64,000 bases of DNA from Halocynthiibacter namhaensis (GTDB lineage: Bacteria > Pseudomonadota > Alphaproteobacteria > Rhodobacterales > Rhodobacteraceae): NCBI RefSeq assembly GCF_000812685.1, contig NZ_JWIF01000063.1, positions 62,001 through 126,000 of the forward strand, in the 5' to 3' direction. The notes beneath the pieces are model-generated. The model made no database searches, had not been told where the DNA came from, and saw nothing but the letters and a program-made list of their open reading frames with translations. Of this stretch, positions 44,781 through 53,874 are shown piece after piece (position 1 is the first letter of the stretch; every line of letters starts with the position of its first letter). A program made the position numbers and the translations under genes.

Positions 44781-45626
44781 GTGAACGACATGCACCTGCG
44801 CGAAACCAAAGAAGGTATCCGGATTTATGATCCGGCAGATTTTGACGGCATGCGCAAAGCGGGGCGCTTGGCGGCGGAAATCTTGGACGCGGTTGGCCCA
44901 TTGGTCAAAGCCGGTGCCACGACCCATGCGTTGGATGCGGCCGTTGAGAAAATGGTTGACGACGCCGGTGCGCTGTCCGCCACCATCGGCTATAAAGGCT
45001 ATAAGCATGCGTCCTGCATTTCGGTGAATCATGTGGTGTGTCACGGCATACCGGGCAGCGAAATTCCGAAAAGCAAATATGAAAAGGTGGCGCGTAAGAA
45101 TGACATCCTAAAGGATGGCGACATTCTGAACGTTGATGTCACTGTGATTGTGGATGGCTGGTTTGGCGACACATCCCGCATGTATACCGTTGGCCCACAA
45201 AAGAAATTCGCGGAACGCTTGGTGCAGGTCACTCATGACAGCCTGATGGAAGGCATCAATACCGTAAAGCCGGGCAACACGTTTGGCGATATTGGCTATG
45301 CCATCCAGAAATACGCCGAAGCCCGCAAAATGGCTGTTGTGCGTGACTTCTGCGGTCATGGGATTGGGCGTGTGTTTCACTCGCCGCCCAATGTTTTGCA
45401 CTATGGTCGGGCTGGTTCTGGTGCGACGCTAGAAGAAGGCATGATCTTCACGATTGAACCCATGCTGAATCTTGGACGCCCGGAAACCAAAGTTCTTTCT
45501 GATGATTGGACTGCGATCACCGTCGACAAGACCCTATCCGCACAGTTCGAACATTCGATCGCGGTGACATCTGACGGCTTTGAGATCTTCACGCAATCCC
45601 CCAAAGATATCTATTTTCCGTCGTAA
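44781..45626 (+). CDS. map: methionine aminopeptidase, type I
   Basis: About 281 residues. It removes the initiator methionine from new proteins. The metal ligands are in place: D in NVDVTVIVDGWFGDTSRM (two aspartates), H in FCGHGIGRVFH, E in MIFTIEPM and E in FEHSIAVT. The N-terminal extension of about 25 residues before FDGMRKAGRLAAEIL is usual for the alphaproteobacterial form. A GTG start at 44781 is chosen because GGAGAG lies 5 nt upstream; an ATG at 44790 would shorten it by three residues. A hairpin follows the stop. Confidence 0.93.
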   Translation: MNDMHLRETKEGIRIYDPADFDGMRKAGRLAAEILDAVGPLVKAGATTHALDAAVEKMVDDAGALSATIGYKGYKHASCISVNHVVCHGIPGSEIPKSKYEKVARKNDILKDGDILNVDVTVIVDGWFGDTSRMYTVGPQKKFAERLVQVTHDSLMEGINTVKPGNTFGDIGYAIQKYAEARKMAVVRDFCGHGIGRVFHSPPNVLHYGRAGSGATLEEGMIFTIEPMLNLGRPETKVLSDDWTAITVDKTLSAQFEHSIAVTSDGFEIFTQSPKDIYFPS

Positions 45627-45646
45627 GGCGTTGATTTAATTTAGAG

Positions 45647-45671
45647 GATCGCCCTGTTGAACCGGGCGATC
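45647..45671. terminator. hairpin between map and the convergent membrane-protein gene
   Basis: GATCGCCC (45647-45654) pairs perfectly with GGGCGATC (45664-45671), 20 nt after the map stop. No strong T-run follows on either strand, so termination efficiency is uncertain. Confidence 0.5.
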
Positions 45672-45686
45672 TATCTGTGGGCGTGA

Positions 45687-46886
45687 TCAGTCGAACGTGC
45701 CCGCGACACGCCCCAACAGCATAAAGGCACGCGCGGTGCGTGTATCGGAAAACGTCATGATGTCATCGTCACTGGCGTTTTTCACGAACTCAACGAAGCT
45801 GAGATCAAACTGGCGGATGAAGTGATGGGCCGCATCGCGGAACACCGGGTCTTCGCGCATGCGCCCTGCTGTCAGTGTCAGCGATGATCTGTCCCGCACG
45901 CCGCCCAAACGGGAAATAGAGTCACCCCGTTCGCCAGCCGCAAAGCTGCGCCAGTAAGTGGCGGGTACTTTTTCTTGGCGCAGGTCATCCATATAGATGC
46001 CTTCTTGGCTGAGCAGCGTTAGAATATCTTGGCTAGCTTGGACAAGGCGCGCGCTGCGTCGGTCGTGAAGCGCATGGCGCAGAGCCGCGAAACCTTCGTG
46101 ATCGTCGACGTTTTCAGGAAAATTCAGCGCACGTGTGAAATCAGAAACCGAAATTGGCAGTTCAAGTGCCTCTGCCGGGGTGCCCAATTCAAGCGCGCGT
46201 TGACCTTCGCTGTTTGCGGGTGGCTGTGGGGCAGGGGCCTGCGCGACCGCGGGCATCGCGCCGGTGTCCGTCAGATGCGATGCAGTGAAGCGCGCCAAAG
46301 TGTATTCAGTTTCTTTTTGGGCCGCCGCGATTTGATCCAATTTCTGTTCCATGGTTGGCCCGTTGCCGGTGCCACCATGTTGGACTTGGGCGATATAGGT
46401 TTGCCGCATTCCATCTATCGCCGTTTGTAAACGGGCTGACTCGGCTTTCATGATCCGGGCTGATCTTGCGGCAACGGCACCGATCCAAATCACAGCGATA
46501 GGCAAGAAGATTGCCAACACCGTCATGATGAATTCCATACCACTGCTTTGCTGTTCACCTTCGCCCGTGTCGGTGAAAACATAGAACACCACGACAAAGC
46601 CCAGCCATAACATTGTAAGCGCAACGGCAATCAATTCAGTCGCGGACACGCCCCCTTGCCCGGGTGTGCTATAGACGCCCAAGTTTACGGGTGCTGCGGT
46701 TTTGGGCGCGCGGCTGGTCTTGGTCACGGGCTTTTTGACGGGGGTTGCAGGTCTTTCAACCGTTGTCCCCGTTGCTGGCTTTACACCACTTGCGTCCGGC
46801 TTTTGCACTGATTTTTGCGTCGGCTTTGGGTCAGCCGAAGTCGTATCGTTCACTGATGATGCAGACGGAATATTGTCTTCGGGCAT
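45687..46886 (-). CDS. uncharacterised two-helix membrane protein
   Basis: 399 residues, not recognised beyond a likely Rhodobacterales-wide distribution. Residues 1-75 are disordered and rich in Pro, Thr and Lys. Two membrane helices follow (about 85-107, TELIAVALTMLWLGFVVVFY, and about 117-140, MEFIMTVLAIFLPIAVIWIG). Next comes a helical segment (AARSARIMKAESARLQTAI), and the rest is a cytoplasmic helical domain ending DTRTARAFMLLGRVAGTFD. The start lies 27 nt downstream of the greA stop, so it is probably co-transcribed with greA. The topology recalls proteins that organise at the envelope, but no function can be assigned. Confidence 0.75.
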   Translation of the reverse strand: MPEDNIPSASSVNDTTSADPKPTQKSVQKPDASGVKPATGTTVERPATPVKKPVTKTSRAPKTAAPVNLGVYSTPGQGGVSATELIAVALTMLWLGFVVVFYVFTDTGEGEQQSSGMEFIMTVLAIFLPIAVIWIGAVAARSARIMKAESARLQTAIDGMRQTYIAQVQHGGTGNGPTMEQKLDQIAAAQKETEYTLARFTASHLTDTGAMPAVAQAPAPQPPANSEGQRALELGTPAEALELPISVSDFTRALNFPENVDDHEGFAALRHALHDRRSARLVQASQDILTLLSQEGIYMDDLRQEKVPATYWRSFAAGERGDSISRLGGVRDRSSLTLTAGRMREDPVFRDAAHHFIRQFDLSFVEFVKNASDDDIMTFSDTRTARAFMLLGRVAGTFD

Positions 46887-46913
46887 AAAAGCACTTTCGA
46901 ACGGTGAAAGACG

Positions 46914-47384
46914 TTACTTATAAAGGATGGTCAAAACTTCATAATCCCGCTGACCGCCGGGGGTGCGCACTTCGACGCTGTCGCCCTCGTCTTTGCCGAT
47001 CAGGGCGCGGGCCAATGGGGATTTGATGTTCAACATTCCATTTTCAATATCGGCTTCGGGCTCACCTACAATTTGATAGGTTTTTTCTTCATCCGTATCC
47101 TCGTCGACAATCGTGACGGTTGCGCCAAATTTGATGGCGCCGGACAGGCTGGTGGGGTCAATGACTTCGGCCAAAGAAATAATGGCTTCGATTTCTTTGA
47201 TACGGCCTTCGATGAAACTTTGTTTCTCGCGGGCAGAATGATATTCCGCGTTTTCAGACAGATCGCCATGCTCGCGCGCTTCGGCGATAGCCCGGATAAC
47301 AGAGGGGCGCTCAACGGTTTTGAGGTTTCTCAACTCTTGCTCAAGTGCGGTGTGCCCACCGCGGGTCATCGGTATCTTTTCCAT
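46914..47384 (-). CDS. greA: transcription elongation factor GreA
   Basis: 156-residue factor that rescues backtracked RNA polymerase by stimulating transcript cleavage. The N-terminal coiled coil starts [20 protein letters not shown] and carries the acidic tip in [18 protein letters not shown]. The C-terminal FKBP-like domain runs from about residue 82, with [20 protein letters not shown]. Length and motifs are standard. The membrane-protein gene follows after 27 nt. The upstream gap to etf-QO contains promoters for both divergent genes. Confidence 0.96.
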   Translation of the reverse strand: MEKIPMTRGGHTALEQELRNLKTVERPSVIRAIAEAREHGDLSENAEYHSAREKQSFIEGRIKEIEAIISLAEVIDPTSLSGAIKFGATVTIVDEDTDEEKTYQIVGEPEADIENGMLNIKSPLARALIGKDEGDSVEVRTPGGQRDYEVLTILYK

Positions 47385-47688
47385 GGTCGCCCTGTTATAT
47401 TTTCTATCTTAGGTTGATTATCGGCTTTTCCAAGGGAAAAAAGCAACTGAAGTGTTTAACCTGACGCAGGGAGGCAAAGTCAAGACCCGCAGTTTTGTGT
47501 CACGCGGTTCTCGGCGAAAATGTTCCGGGGTTTGGCGCTTCCTTACCTCACCTATGTATAAACTGCGGCCAAATTGACGGTGTGGGCGCATTTTACGGCG
47601 CGTTTGAATTGACGACAGGTCTGCAAAGCGGATAGGGCTTTTCGAGAAACAAAATTGCGCAGCCGTAAGCGACGTGGAGATGGGTACA
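47385..47688. other. 304-nt divergent intergenic region, greA / etf-QO
   Basis: No convincing gene in either strand. It holds the promoters of both divergent genes; a candidate sigma-70 promoter for etf-QO is listed separately at 47532-47560. A short AGGGAAAAAAGC tract lies near 47441. I see no riboswitch-like structure. Confidence 0.5.
47532..47560 (+). promoter_or_regulatory. candidate sigma-70 promoter of etf-QO
   Basis: TTGGCG (47532-47537) and TGTATA (47555-47560) are separated by exactly 17 nt, 128 nt before the chosen start. Match quality is moderate and no other support exists. Confidence 0.3.
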
Positions 47689-49326
47689 ATGGCCGATATT
47701 GAACGCGAGTCGATGGAATATGATGTAGTGATCGTAGGTGCGGGGCCCGCTGGTCTTTCTGCTGCGATCCGTCTGAAGCAACTTGATGCGGACTTGGACG
47801 TTGTTGTTTTGGAAAAAGGCTCCGAAGTGGGCGCCCATATTCTATCAGGTGCCGTGCTTGACCCCTGCGCCTTGAACGAATTGATGCCGGACTGGAAAGG
47901 AAAAGGCGCGCCGCTGAACACGCTTGTGAAGGAAGATAACTTCCTGATCTTGGGTGAAGCTGGCAAAGCCCGCATTCCAAATTTCCCTATGCCACCTTTG
48001 ATGAACAACCACGGAAACTATATCGTTTCTATGGGCAATGTTTGTCGTTGGATGGCGGAACAAGCCGAAGAACTTGGCGTTGAAATCTTCCCTGGCATGG
48101 CCTGTTCCGAACTGGTGTTTGGTGACAGTGGCGAGGTCAAAGGCGTGGTGGCCGGTGTGTTCGGTCTGGAAGCGGATGGATCCTACGGTGAAGGCACCGA
48201 ACCTGGCATGGAACTCTATGGCAAATACGTATTCCTATCCGAAGGTGTGCGCGGTTCCTTGTCTAAGGAAGTGATCAACAAATACGACCTTGCCAAAGAT
48301 GTCGACGTTCAAAAATACGGCCTTGGTATGAAAGAGATCTGGGAAATCGATCCTGCGAAACATTCTGAAGGGACCGTGACCCACACAATGGGCTGGCCTC
48401 TGGGTTCTAACGCGGGCGGTGGTTCCTTCATCTATCACCTTGAGAATAATCAAGTTTATGTCGGTTTCGTGGTCCATCTGAACTACAAGAACCCACATCT
48501 CTTCCCTTACATGGAATTCCAACGCTTCAAACATCACCCGGAAATTGCAAAGCTGCTGGAAGGCGGCAAACGCGTCGCTTACGGCGCACGTGCGATCACT
48601 GAGGGCGGTTGGCAGTCTCTGCCGAAAACCTGTTTCCCAGGCGGCGCGCTTTTGGGCTGTTCCGCAGGCATGGTCAACGTGCCGCGCATCAAGGGCAACC
48701 ACAATGCGATGTATTCCGGTATGCACGCAGCCGAAGCGGCATTCGCAGCGATCAAAGACGGCCGTTCCGGTGACGAACTTCAGTCTTATGACGATATGGT
48801 CCGCAACGGCCCAATCGCCGCTGATCTGAAACCTGTGCGCAACGTGAAAGCCATTTGGTCGAAGTTTGGCCTTGTTGCATCCTTGATGCTGGGCGGCTTT
48901 GATATGTGGGTTGCGAACCTCACAGGTTGGAATCCGCTAGGCACTTGGAAGCACGGGAAAAACGATGCCCAAGCAACCGAAGCAGCTGACAAACACGCGC
49001 CGATTGATTACCCAAAACCCGATGGCAAGCTCAGCTTTGATCGCCTGACCAACGTCAGCTTCTCCATGACCAACCATGAAGAAAGCCAACCGGCACATCT
49101 GAAACTGACCGATGCCAGTATTCCGATGTCCGTGAACATGCCGAAATTCGCAGAACCTGCGCAGCGCTACTGCCCTGCGGGTGTTTATGAAGTCGTCGAC
49201 AATGATTTTGTCATCAACTTCCAGAACTGTGTGCATTGCAAAACATGTGATATTAAGGATCCCTCCGAGAACATCACTTGGACCACGCCACAAGGCGGTG
49301 ACGGGCCAAATTACCCGAACATGTAA
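47689..49326 (+). CDS. electron transfer flavoprotein-ubiquinone oxidoreductase
   Basis: 545-residue peripheral membrane flavoprotein that passes electrons from fatty-acid and amino-acid dehydrogenases, via ETF, to ubiquinone. FAD binds at [14 protein letters not shown] (from residue 16). The 4Fe-4S cluster cysteines are near the C-terminus in RYCPAGVYE and FQNCVHCKTCDIKDP, followed by the standard NITWTTPQGGDGPNYPNM end. GWQSLPKTCFPGGALLGCSA is the ubiquinone-side landmark. The start at 47689 gives the usual N-terminus; ATG 47680 is an alternative. It ends at a strong UUCG-loop terminator. No etfAB is in view. Confidence 0.96.
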   Translation: MADIERESMEYDVVIVGAGPAGLSAAIRLKQLDADLDVVVLEKGSEVGAHILSGAVLDPCALNELMPDWKGKGAPLNTLVKEDNFLILGEAGKARIPNFPMPPLMNNHGNYIVSMGNVCRWMAEQAEELGVEIFPGMACSELVFGDSGEVKGVVAGVFGLEADGSYGEGTEPGMELYGKYVFLSEGVRGSLSKEVINKYDLAKDVDVQKYGLGMKEIWEIDPAKHSEGTVTHTMGWPLGSNAGGGSFIYHLENNQVYVGFVVHLNYKNPHLFPYMEFQRFKHHPEIAKLLEGGKRVAYGARAITEGGWQSLPKTCFPGGALLGCSAGMVNVPRIKGNHNAMYSGMHAAEAAFAAIKDGRSGDELQSYDDMVRNGPIAADLKPVRNVKAIWSKFGLVASLMLGGFDMWVANLTGWNPLGTWKHGKNDAQATEAADKHAPIDYPKPDGKLSFDRLTNVSFSMTNHEESQPAHLKLTDASIPMSVNMPKFAEPAQRYCPAGVYEVVDNDFVINFQNCVHCKTCDIKDPSENITWTTPQGGDGPNYPNM

Positions 49327-49347
49327 TTCGGTACAGTTATGATATTG

Positions 49348-49380
49348 CGGGCTGCCTTCGGGCGGCCCGTTTTCGTTTTT
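49348..49380 (+). terminator. etf-QO terminator with UUCG tetraloop
   Basis: CGGGCTGCC (49348-49356), TTCG loop, GGCGGCCCG (49361-49369, one T-G wobble position), then TTTTCGTTTTT. It begins 22 nt after the stop. Confidence 0.88.
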
Positions 49381-49441
49381 GGTTGATGCAGGCGATGTTT
49401 CGCGGCAAAGCTCTGCCAAACTCATATCAAAGGACATGAAC

Positions 49442-49783
49442 ATGATTGAACGTATTGAAACTGGGGTGCGCTCCTCCAAGATCGTGAAACACAATGGCGT
49501 GGCTTACATCACAGGCCAGGTTGGCGAAGGTGCAACCATCCAGGAACAAACCGAAGAATGCCTGCGTCGCGTCGATGCGCTGCTGATCCAGGCTGGTTCG
49601 TCCCGCGAAAAAATGTTGCGCTGCACAATCTGGCTTGCAGATATGTCCGATTTCGCGGGCCTGAACGAGGTGTGGAACGCTTGGGTTCCCGAAGGCCATT
49701 CCCCAGCACGCGCCTGTGGCGAAGCGAAACTTGCCCGCCCAGAACTGAAAGTCGAATTCATCGTTGACGCCGCTTACGATTAA
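49442..49783 (+). CDS. RidA family protein (enamine/imine deaminase-like)
   Basis: 113-residue member of the YjgF/RidA family, which hydrolyses reactive enamine and imine intermediates from pyridoxal-phosphate enzymes. Family landmarks are [34 protein letters not shown] and [21 protein letters not shown]; the substrate-binding arginine is in SPARACG. The start at 49442 (MIERIE) is chosen because AAGGA lies 8 nt upstream, too close for the ATG at 49436. It is probably a trimer in the cytoplasm. A terminator follows. Confidence 0.9.
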   Translation: MIERIETGVRSSKIVKHNGVAYITGQVGEGATIQEQTEECLRRVDALLIQAGSSREKMLRCTIWLADMSDFAGLNEVWNAWVPEGHSPARACGEAKLARPELKVEFIVDAAYD

Positions 49784-49804
49784 TAAGCGTCAATATCCTT
49801 GTTC

Positions 49805-49830
49805 CGGGCCGCCCTTTTGGTGGCCCGTTT
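49805..49830 (+). terminator. ridA terminator
   Basis: CGGGCCGCC (49805-49813) pairs with GGTGGCCCG (49819-49827), one wobble, then TTTCATTTT, 22 nt after the stop. The following 190 nt to the TPR gene show no other gene. Confidence 0.75.
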
Positions 49831-50019
49831 CATTTTAGGCACCTGTGTCGGATAGGAATTGCGCGACATGATGTGGAATTCAGTAAATATAAACGTGAAC
49901 GTGATCTGAAGAACGCGCGAGTTAGCGCTGGATCGCAAGGTGTTTTGCCCCGCGCCATTGCCTTTCGCTGCCGCAACACTTAGCTTTCTTACTGCGACCT
50001 GAAATTAACCGGAGTTTCC

Positions 50020-51738
50020 ATGTTCAGAACCCTCAGTGCAGCTTTGCTTGCAAGTGTGATGATCTTGCCCACAGGGGCATATTCCGATGGGCTTGCTGGG
50101 TCTTATCTTGCCGCGCGCCAAGCCAGTTTTTATTCAGACTATCAACGGGCTGCAGATTGGTATCTTCGCGCGATTGAACAGGATTCCAGCAATCCGATTT
50201 TGCTTGAGAACGCCCTAACAGCGTGGATCGGACTTGGGGACTTTGACGCCGCCATGGAAACCGTGGCGACCATGCGCGACGCTGGGTTTGACACTCAGCA
50301 AACCAGCATCCTTACGGTCGCAAATCTTGGGGCGCGCCAAGAATTCCAAACCCTGATTGAAGTCTACGAGGGGCCGGTCAATATTGGCCCTTTGGTGGAC
50401 GGGCTTGTGGTGGCTTGGGCGCAAGTTGGTGCAGGCCAAATGACGGTTGCATTGGAAGGTTTTGATGCGGTTGCCGCAGATGCCTCTACGCGTAGTTTTG
50501 GTCTTTATCACAAAGCGTTAGCGCTTGCCTTGGTCGGAGATTACGAAGGCGCGGATGGGATCCTATCGGGCGAGACTGACGGAGCGTTGCCCGCGACGGT
50601 TAACGGCATTTTGGCCCATGTTGAAATCCTTAGCCAACTTGAACGCAACGCGGACGCGCTTGAATTGTTGCAAAGCGTTTTCGGCCGTTCCACTGATCCA
50701 ATTGTGACGCAGATGATCGAACGGCTTGAAGCAGATGAGACGCTTCCGTTTTCGGTGGTCACGGATGCCTCTGAGGGGCTATCAGAAGTGTTCTATTCGG
50801 TGGCGGGTGTCTTGGAAAATGAATCCACCGCTGGCTATGCCTTGCTGTTTTCACGCGTTGCGGAACATCTAAATCCCGATAATGTTTCCGCGATGCTTTT
50901 GTCGGCAAACTTGCTGGAAACGCTTGAACAATATGACTTGGCAAATGCGACATATGATCGTGTGCCGCGCAGTCATCCTTCTTTCCATGAAGCGGAAATC
51001 GGACGCGCCGAGGCCCTGCGCAAGGCGGGCAATGACGAGGCCGCGATCGAAGCCCTCAAGCAACTGGCCGAAACGCGTTTTGATTTGCCCATCGTACATT
51101 CCGCTTTGGGGGATGCATTGCGCGGAATGGAACGCTTCGAAGAAGCCGTCGCGGCCTATAACAACGCCATCGCGCTTTTCGATGACCCCATGCGCGGCCA
51201 TTGGGGCGCTTATTATACACGTGGAATTACGCTGGAAAGGTTGGAACGCTGGGAGGAAGCCGAAGCTGATTTACGATTCGCTTTGGAACTCGCCCCGGGT
51301 CAGCCATATGTGTTGAACTATCTGGGATATTCCTTGGTTGAACAACGCCGAAGCCTAGATGAAGCTCTTGAAATGATTGAACAAGCTGTCGCTGGGCGCC
51401 CTGATGATGGGTATGTTACGGATTCGCTTGGCTGGGTTTTGTATCGGCTTGGCCGTTTTGACGAAGCTGTTGTTCACATGGAACGCGCAGTTGAATTGGA
51501 ACCCGTCGATGCCATTGTCTCTGACCATCTGGGGGATGTGCTTTGGGCTGTTGGCCGGCACCGTGAAGCCGAATTTCAATGGAAGCGCGCGCTGTCCTTT
51601 GTGGACCCCGAAGAAGTTGATGGTGAAGCTGACCCTGATCGGATGCGCCGCAAGATTGAAGTCGGATTAGACGTGGTTTTAGAAGAAGAGGGCGCAGCCC
51701 CCCTGACGGTCGTGGGCGGAACGGGTAATGACGGCTAA
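50020..51738 (+). CDS. exported tetratricopeptide-repeat protein
   Basis: 572 residues with a signal peptide (MFRTLSAALLASVMILPTGA, cleavage near AYSDG). The mature protein is a superhelix of tetratricopeptide repeats: an N-terminal set including YQRAADWYLRAIEQDSSNPI, and a C-terminal set with YLGYSLVEQRRSLDEALEMI, YVTDSLGWVLYRLGRFDEAV and DHLGDVLWAVGRHREAEFQW. It probably acts as a periplasmic scaffold. The stop lies inside the ispE start region (11-nt overlap), so ispE is translated from the same mRNA. The partner is unknown. Confidence 0.9.
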   Translation: MFRTLSAALLASVMILPTGAYSDGLAGSYLAARQASFYSDYQRAADWYLRAIEQDSSNPILLENALTAWIGLGDFDAAMETVATMRDAGFDTQQTSILTVANLGARQEFQTLIEVYEGPVNIGPLVDGLVVAWAQVGAGQMTVALEGFDAVAADASTRSFGLYHKALALALVGDYEGADGILSGETDGALPATVNGILAHVEILSQLERNADALELLQSVFGRSTDPIVTQMIERLEADETLPFSVVTDASEGLSEVFYSVAGVLENESTAGYALLFSRVAEHLNPDNVSAMLLSANLLETLEQYDLANATYDRVPRSHPSFHEAEIGRAEALRKAGNDEAAIEALKQLAETRFDLPIVHSALGDALRGMERFEEAVAAYNNAIALFDDPMRGHWGAYYTRGITLERLERWEEAEADLRFALELAPGQPYVLNYLGYSLVEQRRSLDEALEMIEQAVAGRPDDGYVTDSLGWVLYRLGRFDEAVVHMERAVELEPVDAIVSDHLGDVLWAVGRHREAEFQWKRALSFVDPEEVDGEADPDRMRRKIEVGLDVVLEEEGAAPLTVVGGTGNDG

Positions 51739-52558
51739 CTTTGCGCCTGGTTTTGCCCCGGCGAAGATCAATCTGACGCTGCATATTACAGGGCAGCGGG
51801 CGGATGGATATCATCTATTGGACAGTTTGGTCGCTTTTGCGGATTTTGGTGATCATTTGACGGTGACCCCTGCCTCTGACATGCGCCTTGATGTCGTTGG
51901 TCCCGAGGGCGAGGGGGTGCCGACGGATTATAGAAACTTGATCCTGCAGGCCGCCGCGCTGTGTCCTGTGGCCGACCCACATGCTTTCACACTTGAGAAA
52001 AACCTGCCCACGGCAAGCGGTGTCGGTGGCGGGTCATCTGATGCTGCCGCAGCCATCCGTTTGCTGAAGGTGGATGTGGATCTGCAAAGAGTGCTGAAGT
52101 TGGGGGCCGATATCCCGATGTGCATCACACCAAAAGCGGCGCGGGTGCAGGGAATTGGCGACCAGATTTCCGTCGTGTCGAATTTCCCGAGTCTGCCTGC
52201 TGTCCTATTGAATCCACGTCTCAGTGTGCCCACTCCGGATGTGTTTTCTGCTTTGTTATCAAAGGATAACGCCCCAATGCAGTCGATGCCGAAACCTGGT
52301 GGTGATGTCATCGTGTGGCTTGCTGAGCAACGCAATGATCTTCAGGGGCCAGCGATCAGCCTTTTCCCTGGAATCCAGTCAGCATTGTCGGCGCTAGAGG
52401 GAACAAATGGCTGTCAAATCGTGCGGATGTCGGGATCAGGGGCAACATGTTTTGCCTTGTACCGAACCGATACTGAGGCAGAAAACGCCGCCAAGGATTT
52501 GACCCACAGCCACCCGGATTGGTGGGTTCAATCCTGTCGATTGGGATCTATGGCTTAG
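51728..52558 (+). CDS. ispE: 4-diphosphocytidyl-2-C-methyl-D-erythritol kinase
   Basis: 276-residue GHMP kinase that phosphorylates CDP-methylerythritol in the MEP pathway to isopentenyl diphosphate. The N-terminal APAKINLTLHITGQRADGYH and the ATP-binding motif PTASGVGGGSSDAAAA (94-109) are diagnostic; MSGSGATCFALY is the third motif. The start at 51728 overlaps the TPR gene by 11 nt. The polyprenyl diphosphate synthase gene, which uses the pathway's product, lies convergently just downstream. Confidence 0.95.
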   Translation: MTANFAPGFAPAKINLTLHITGQRADGYHLLDSLVAFADFGDHLTVTPASDMRLDVVGPEGEGVPTDYRNLILQAAALCPVADPHAFTLEKNLPTASGVGGGSSDAAAAIRLLKVDVDLQRVLKLGADIPMCITPKAARVQGIGDQISVVSNFPSLPAVLLNPRLSVPTPDVFSALLSKDNAPMQSMPKPGGDVIVWLAEQRNDLQGPAISLFPGIQSALSALEGTNGCQIVRMSGSGATCFALYRTDTEAENAAKDLTHSHPDWWVQSCRLGSMA

Positions 52559-52583
52559 CCTAGCATCGCTGTGCGCCTAAGGG

Positions 52584-53573
52584 TTAACGCACACGCGCGA
52601 CCACATACTCGGCAATATCAGACAGCATTTGACGCAGCTCGTGATCGGGCAACACACCCAGTGCTGATTTTGCCTTTTGCGCCCAGGCCAAAGCTTCCAC
52701 GCGAGTGTCTTCCATCGCGTTGTGTTTTTTCAAAAGGGCGAGGGCATGTTCGAGATCGCCATCGTTTTGTTTCCCTTTTTCGATGGTACGTGTCCAGAAT
52801 TCACGCTCATCTTCATCAGCTTTCGCAACAGCTTTGATCACGGGCAGGGTGAGTTTACGTTCGCGGAAATCATCACCGACGTTTTTACCAAGGGCACCAG
52901 AGCCCCAATAATCCAACAGGTCATCTACGATTTGAAAGCTGATCCCAAGGGCATCACCATAGTCAAACAACGCCTGTGTCGTCGCATCATCAGCACCGGC
53001 AATCACGCCACCAACTTCTGTCGCCGCGGAGAACAACGCCGCAGTTTTACCGCGCACAACTTGCAAATATATGGCCTCTGAGGTGGCCAAATCCTGGGCG
53101 GCGGTCAGTTGCAAAACCTCGCCTTCTGCAATCGTGGCGGATGCGTTGGCCAGAATGTCCAAGACCCGCAAAGACCCGGTTTCAACCATCAACTGAAAGC
53201 TGCGAGAGAACAGATAATCGCCGACCAAGACGCTTGATTTATTATCCCAAAGCAGGTTCGCCGTTGGCCGTCCGCGACGTTGCCCGCTTTCGTCCACCAC
53301 ATCATCATGCAGTAAAGTCGCCGTGTGAATGAATTCGACCGTCGCTGCCAATTTCACATGATGATCACCGGTATAGCCACACAGATGCGCCGCCGCCAAA
53401 GTCAGCATGGGGCGCAATCGTTTGCCACCCGCTTCGACCAGATGTGCGGTCACTTCTGGGATGCGCGGGGCGTGTTCAGATGCCATGCGTTTGCGGATTA
53501 GAACGTTCACCGCATCCATGTCGTCAGACAGATACTGGGCGAGGCGGTCATGTGGTTTTACGGAGGCGTCCAT
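52584..53573 (-). CDS. polyprenyl diphosphate synthase (octaprenyl/decaprenyl type)
   Basis: 329-residue trans-prenyltransferase that builds the side chain of ubiquinone. The two aspartate-rich metal sites are present: LLHDDVVDE followed by RRGRPT, and QIVDDLLDYWG near residue 215. EAGGKRLRPMLTLAAAHLCGY is the isopentenyl-binding region. Roseobacters usually make ubiquinone-10, so decaprenyl is likely; chain length cannot be read here. The start at 53573 (MDASVK) is preferred to a TTG at 53582. Divergent from the DUF2007 gene with 70 nt between. Confidence 0.92.
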   Translation of the reverse strand: MDASVKPHDRLAQYLSDDMDAVNVLIRKRMASEHAPRIPEVTAHLVEAGGKRLRPMLTLAAAHLCGYTGDHHVKLAATVEFIHTATLLHDDVVDESGQRRGRPTANLLWDNKSSVLVGDYLFSRSFQLMVETGSLRVLDILANASATIAEGEVLQLTAAQDLATSEAIYLQVVRGKTAALFSAATEVGGVIAGADDATTQALFDYGDALGISFQIVDDLLDYWGSGALGKNVGDDFRERKLTLPVIKAVAKADEDEREFWTRTIEKGKQNDGDLEHALALLKKHNAMEDTRVEALAWAQKAKSALGVLPDHELRQMLSDIAEYVVARVR

Positions 53574-53643
53574 GGGCTTCAAATCTCTGTTATTTGCGGC
53601 CTAAAGCTCGACAATTGCGTGCCAGTGCCGTTATGTCTCCAGT

Positions 53644-53874
53644 ATGAAAGAACTCCTGCGTACCACGGACCCGACCATCATCGCATTCGCCCAAGCGCTC
53701 CTTCAGGGAGAGGGTATAGACTGCTTTGAAATGGACGTAAATATCAGCATCCTAGAAGGAGGCATTGGCATTTTGCCGCGTCGTTTAATGGTGCGCCAAA
53801 GTGATCATTTTGAAGCTTCAGCCATTCTGAAAGACAACGATGTCGATTTCGGTATTACAACAGCATTTTCCTGA
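53644..53874 (+). CDS. DUF2007 domain protein
   Basis: 76-residue protein matching the DUF2007 putative signal-transducing family: MKELLRTTDPTIIAFAQALL, GEGIDCFEMDVNISILEGG and a final DNDVDFG. It has no membrane segment. Such small proteins are often encoded next to a polyprenyl synthase and a TrmN6-like methyltransferase in Rhodobacterales, exactly as here. The stop lies inside the methyltransferase start region (35-nt overlap), so the two are translationally coupled. Function unknown. Confidence 0.85.
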   Translation: MKELLRTTDPTIIAFAQALLQGEGIDCFEMDVNISILEGGIGILPRRLMVRQSDHFEASAILKDNDVDFGITTAFS

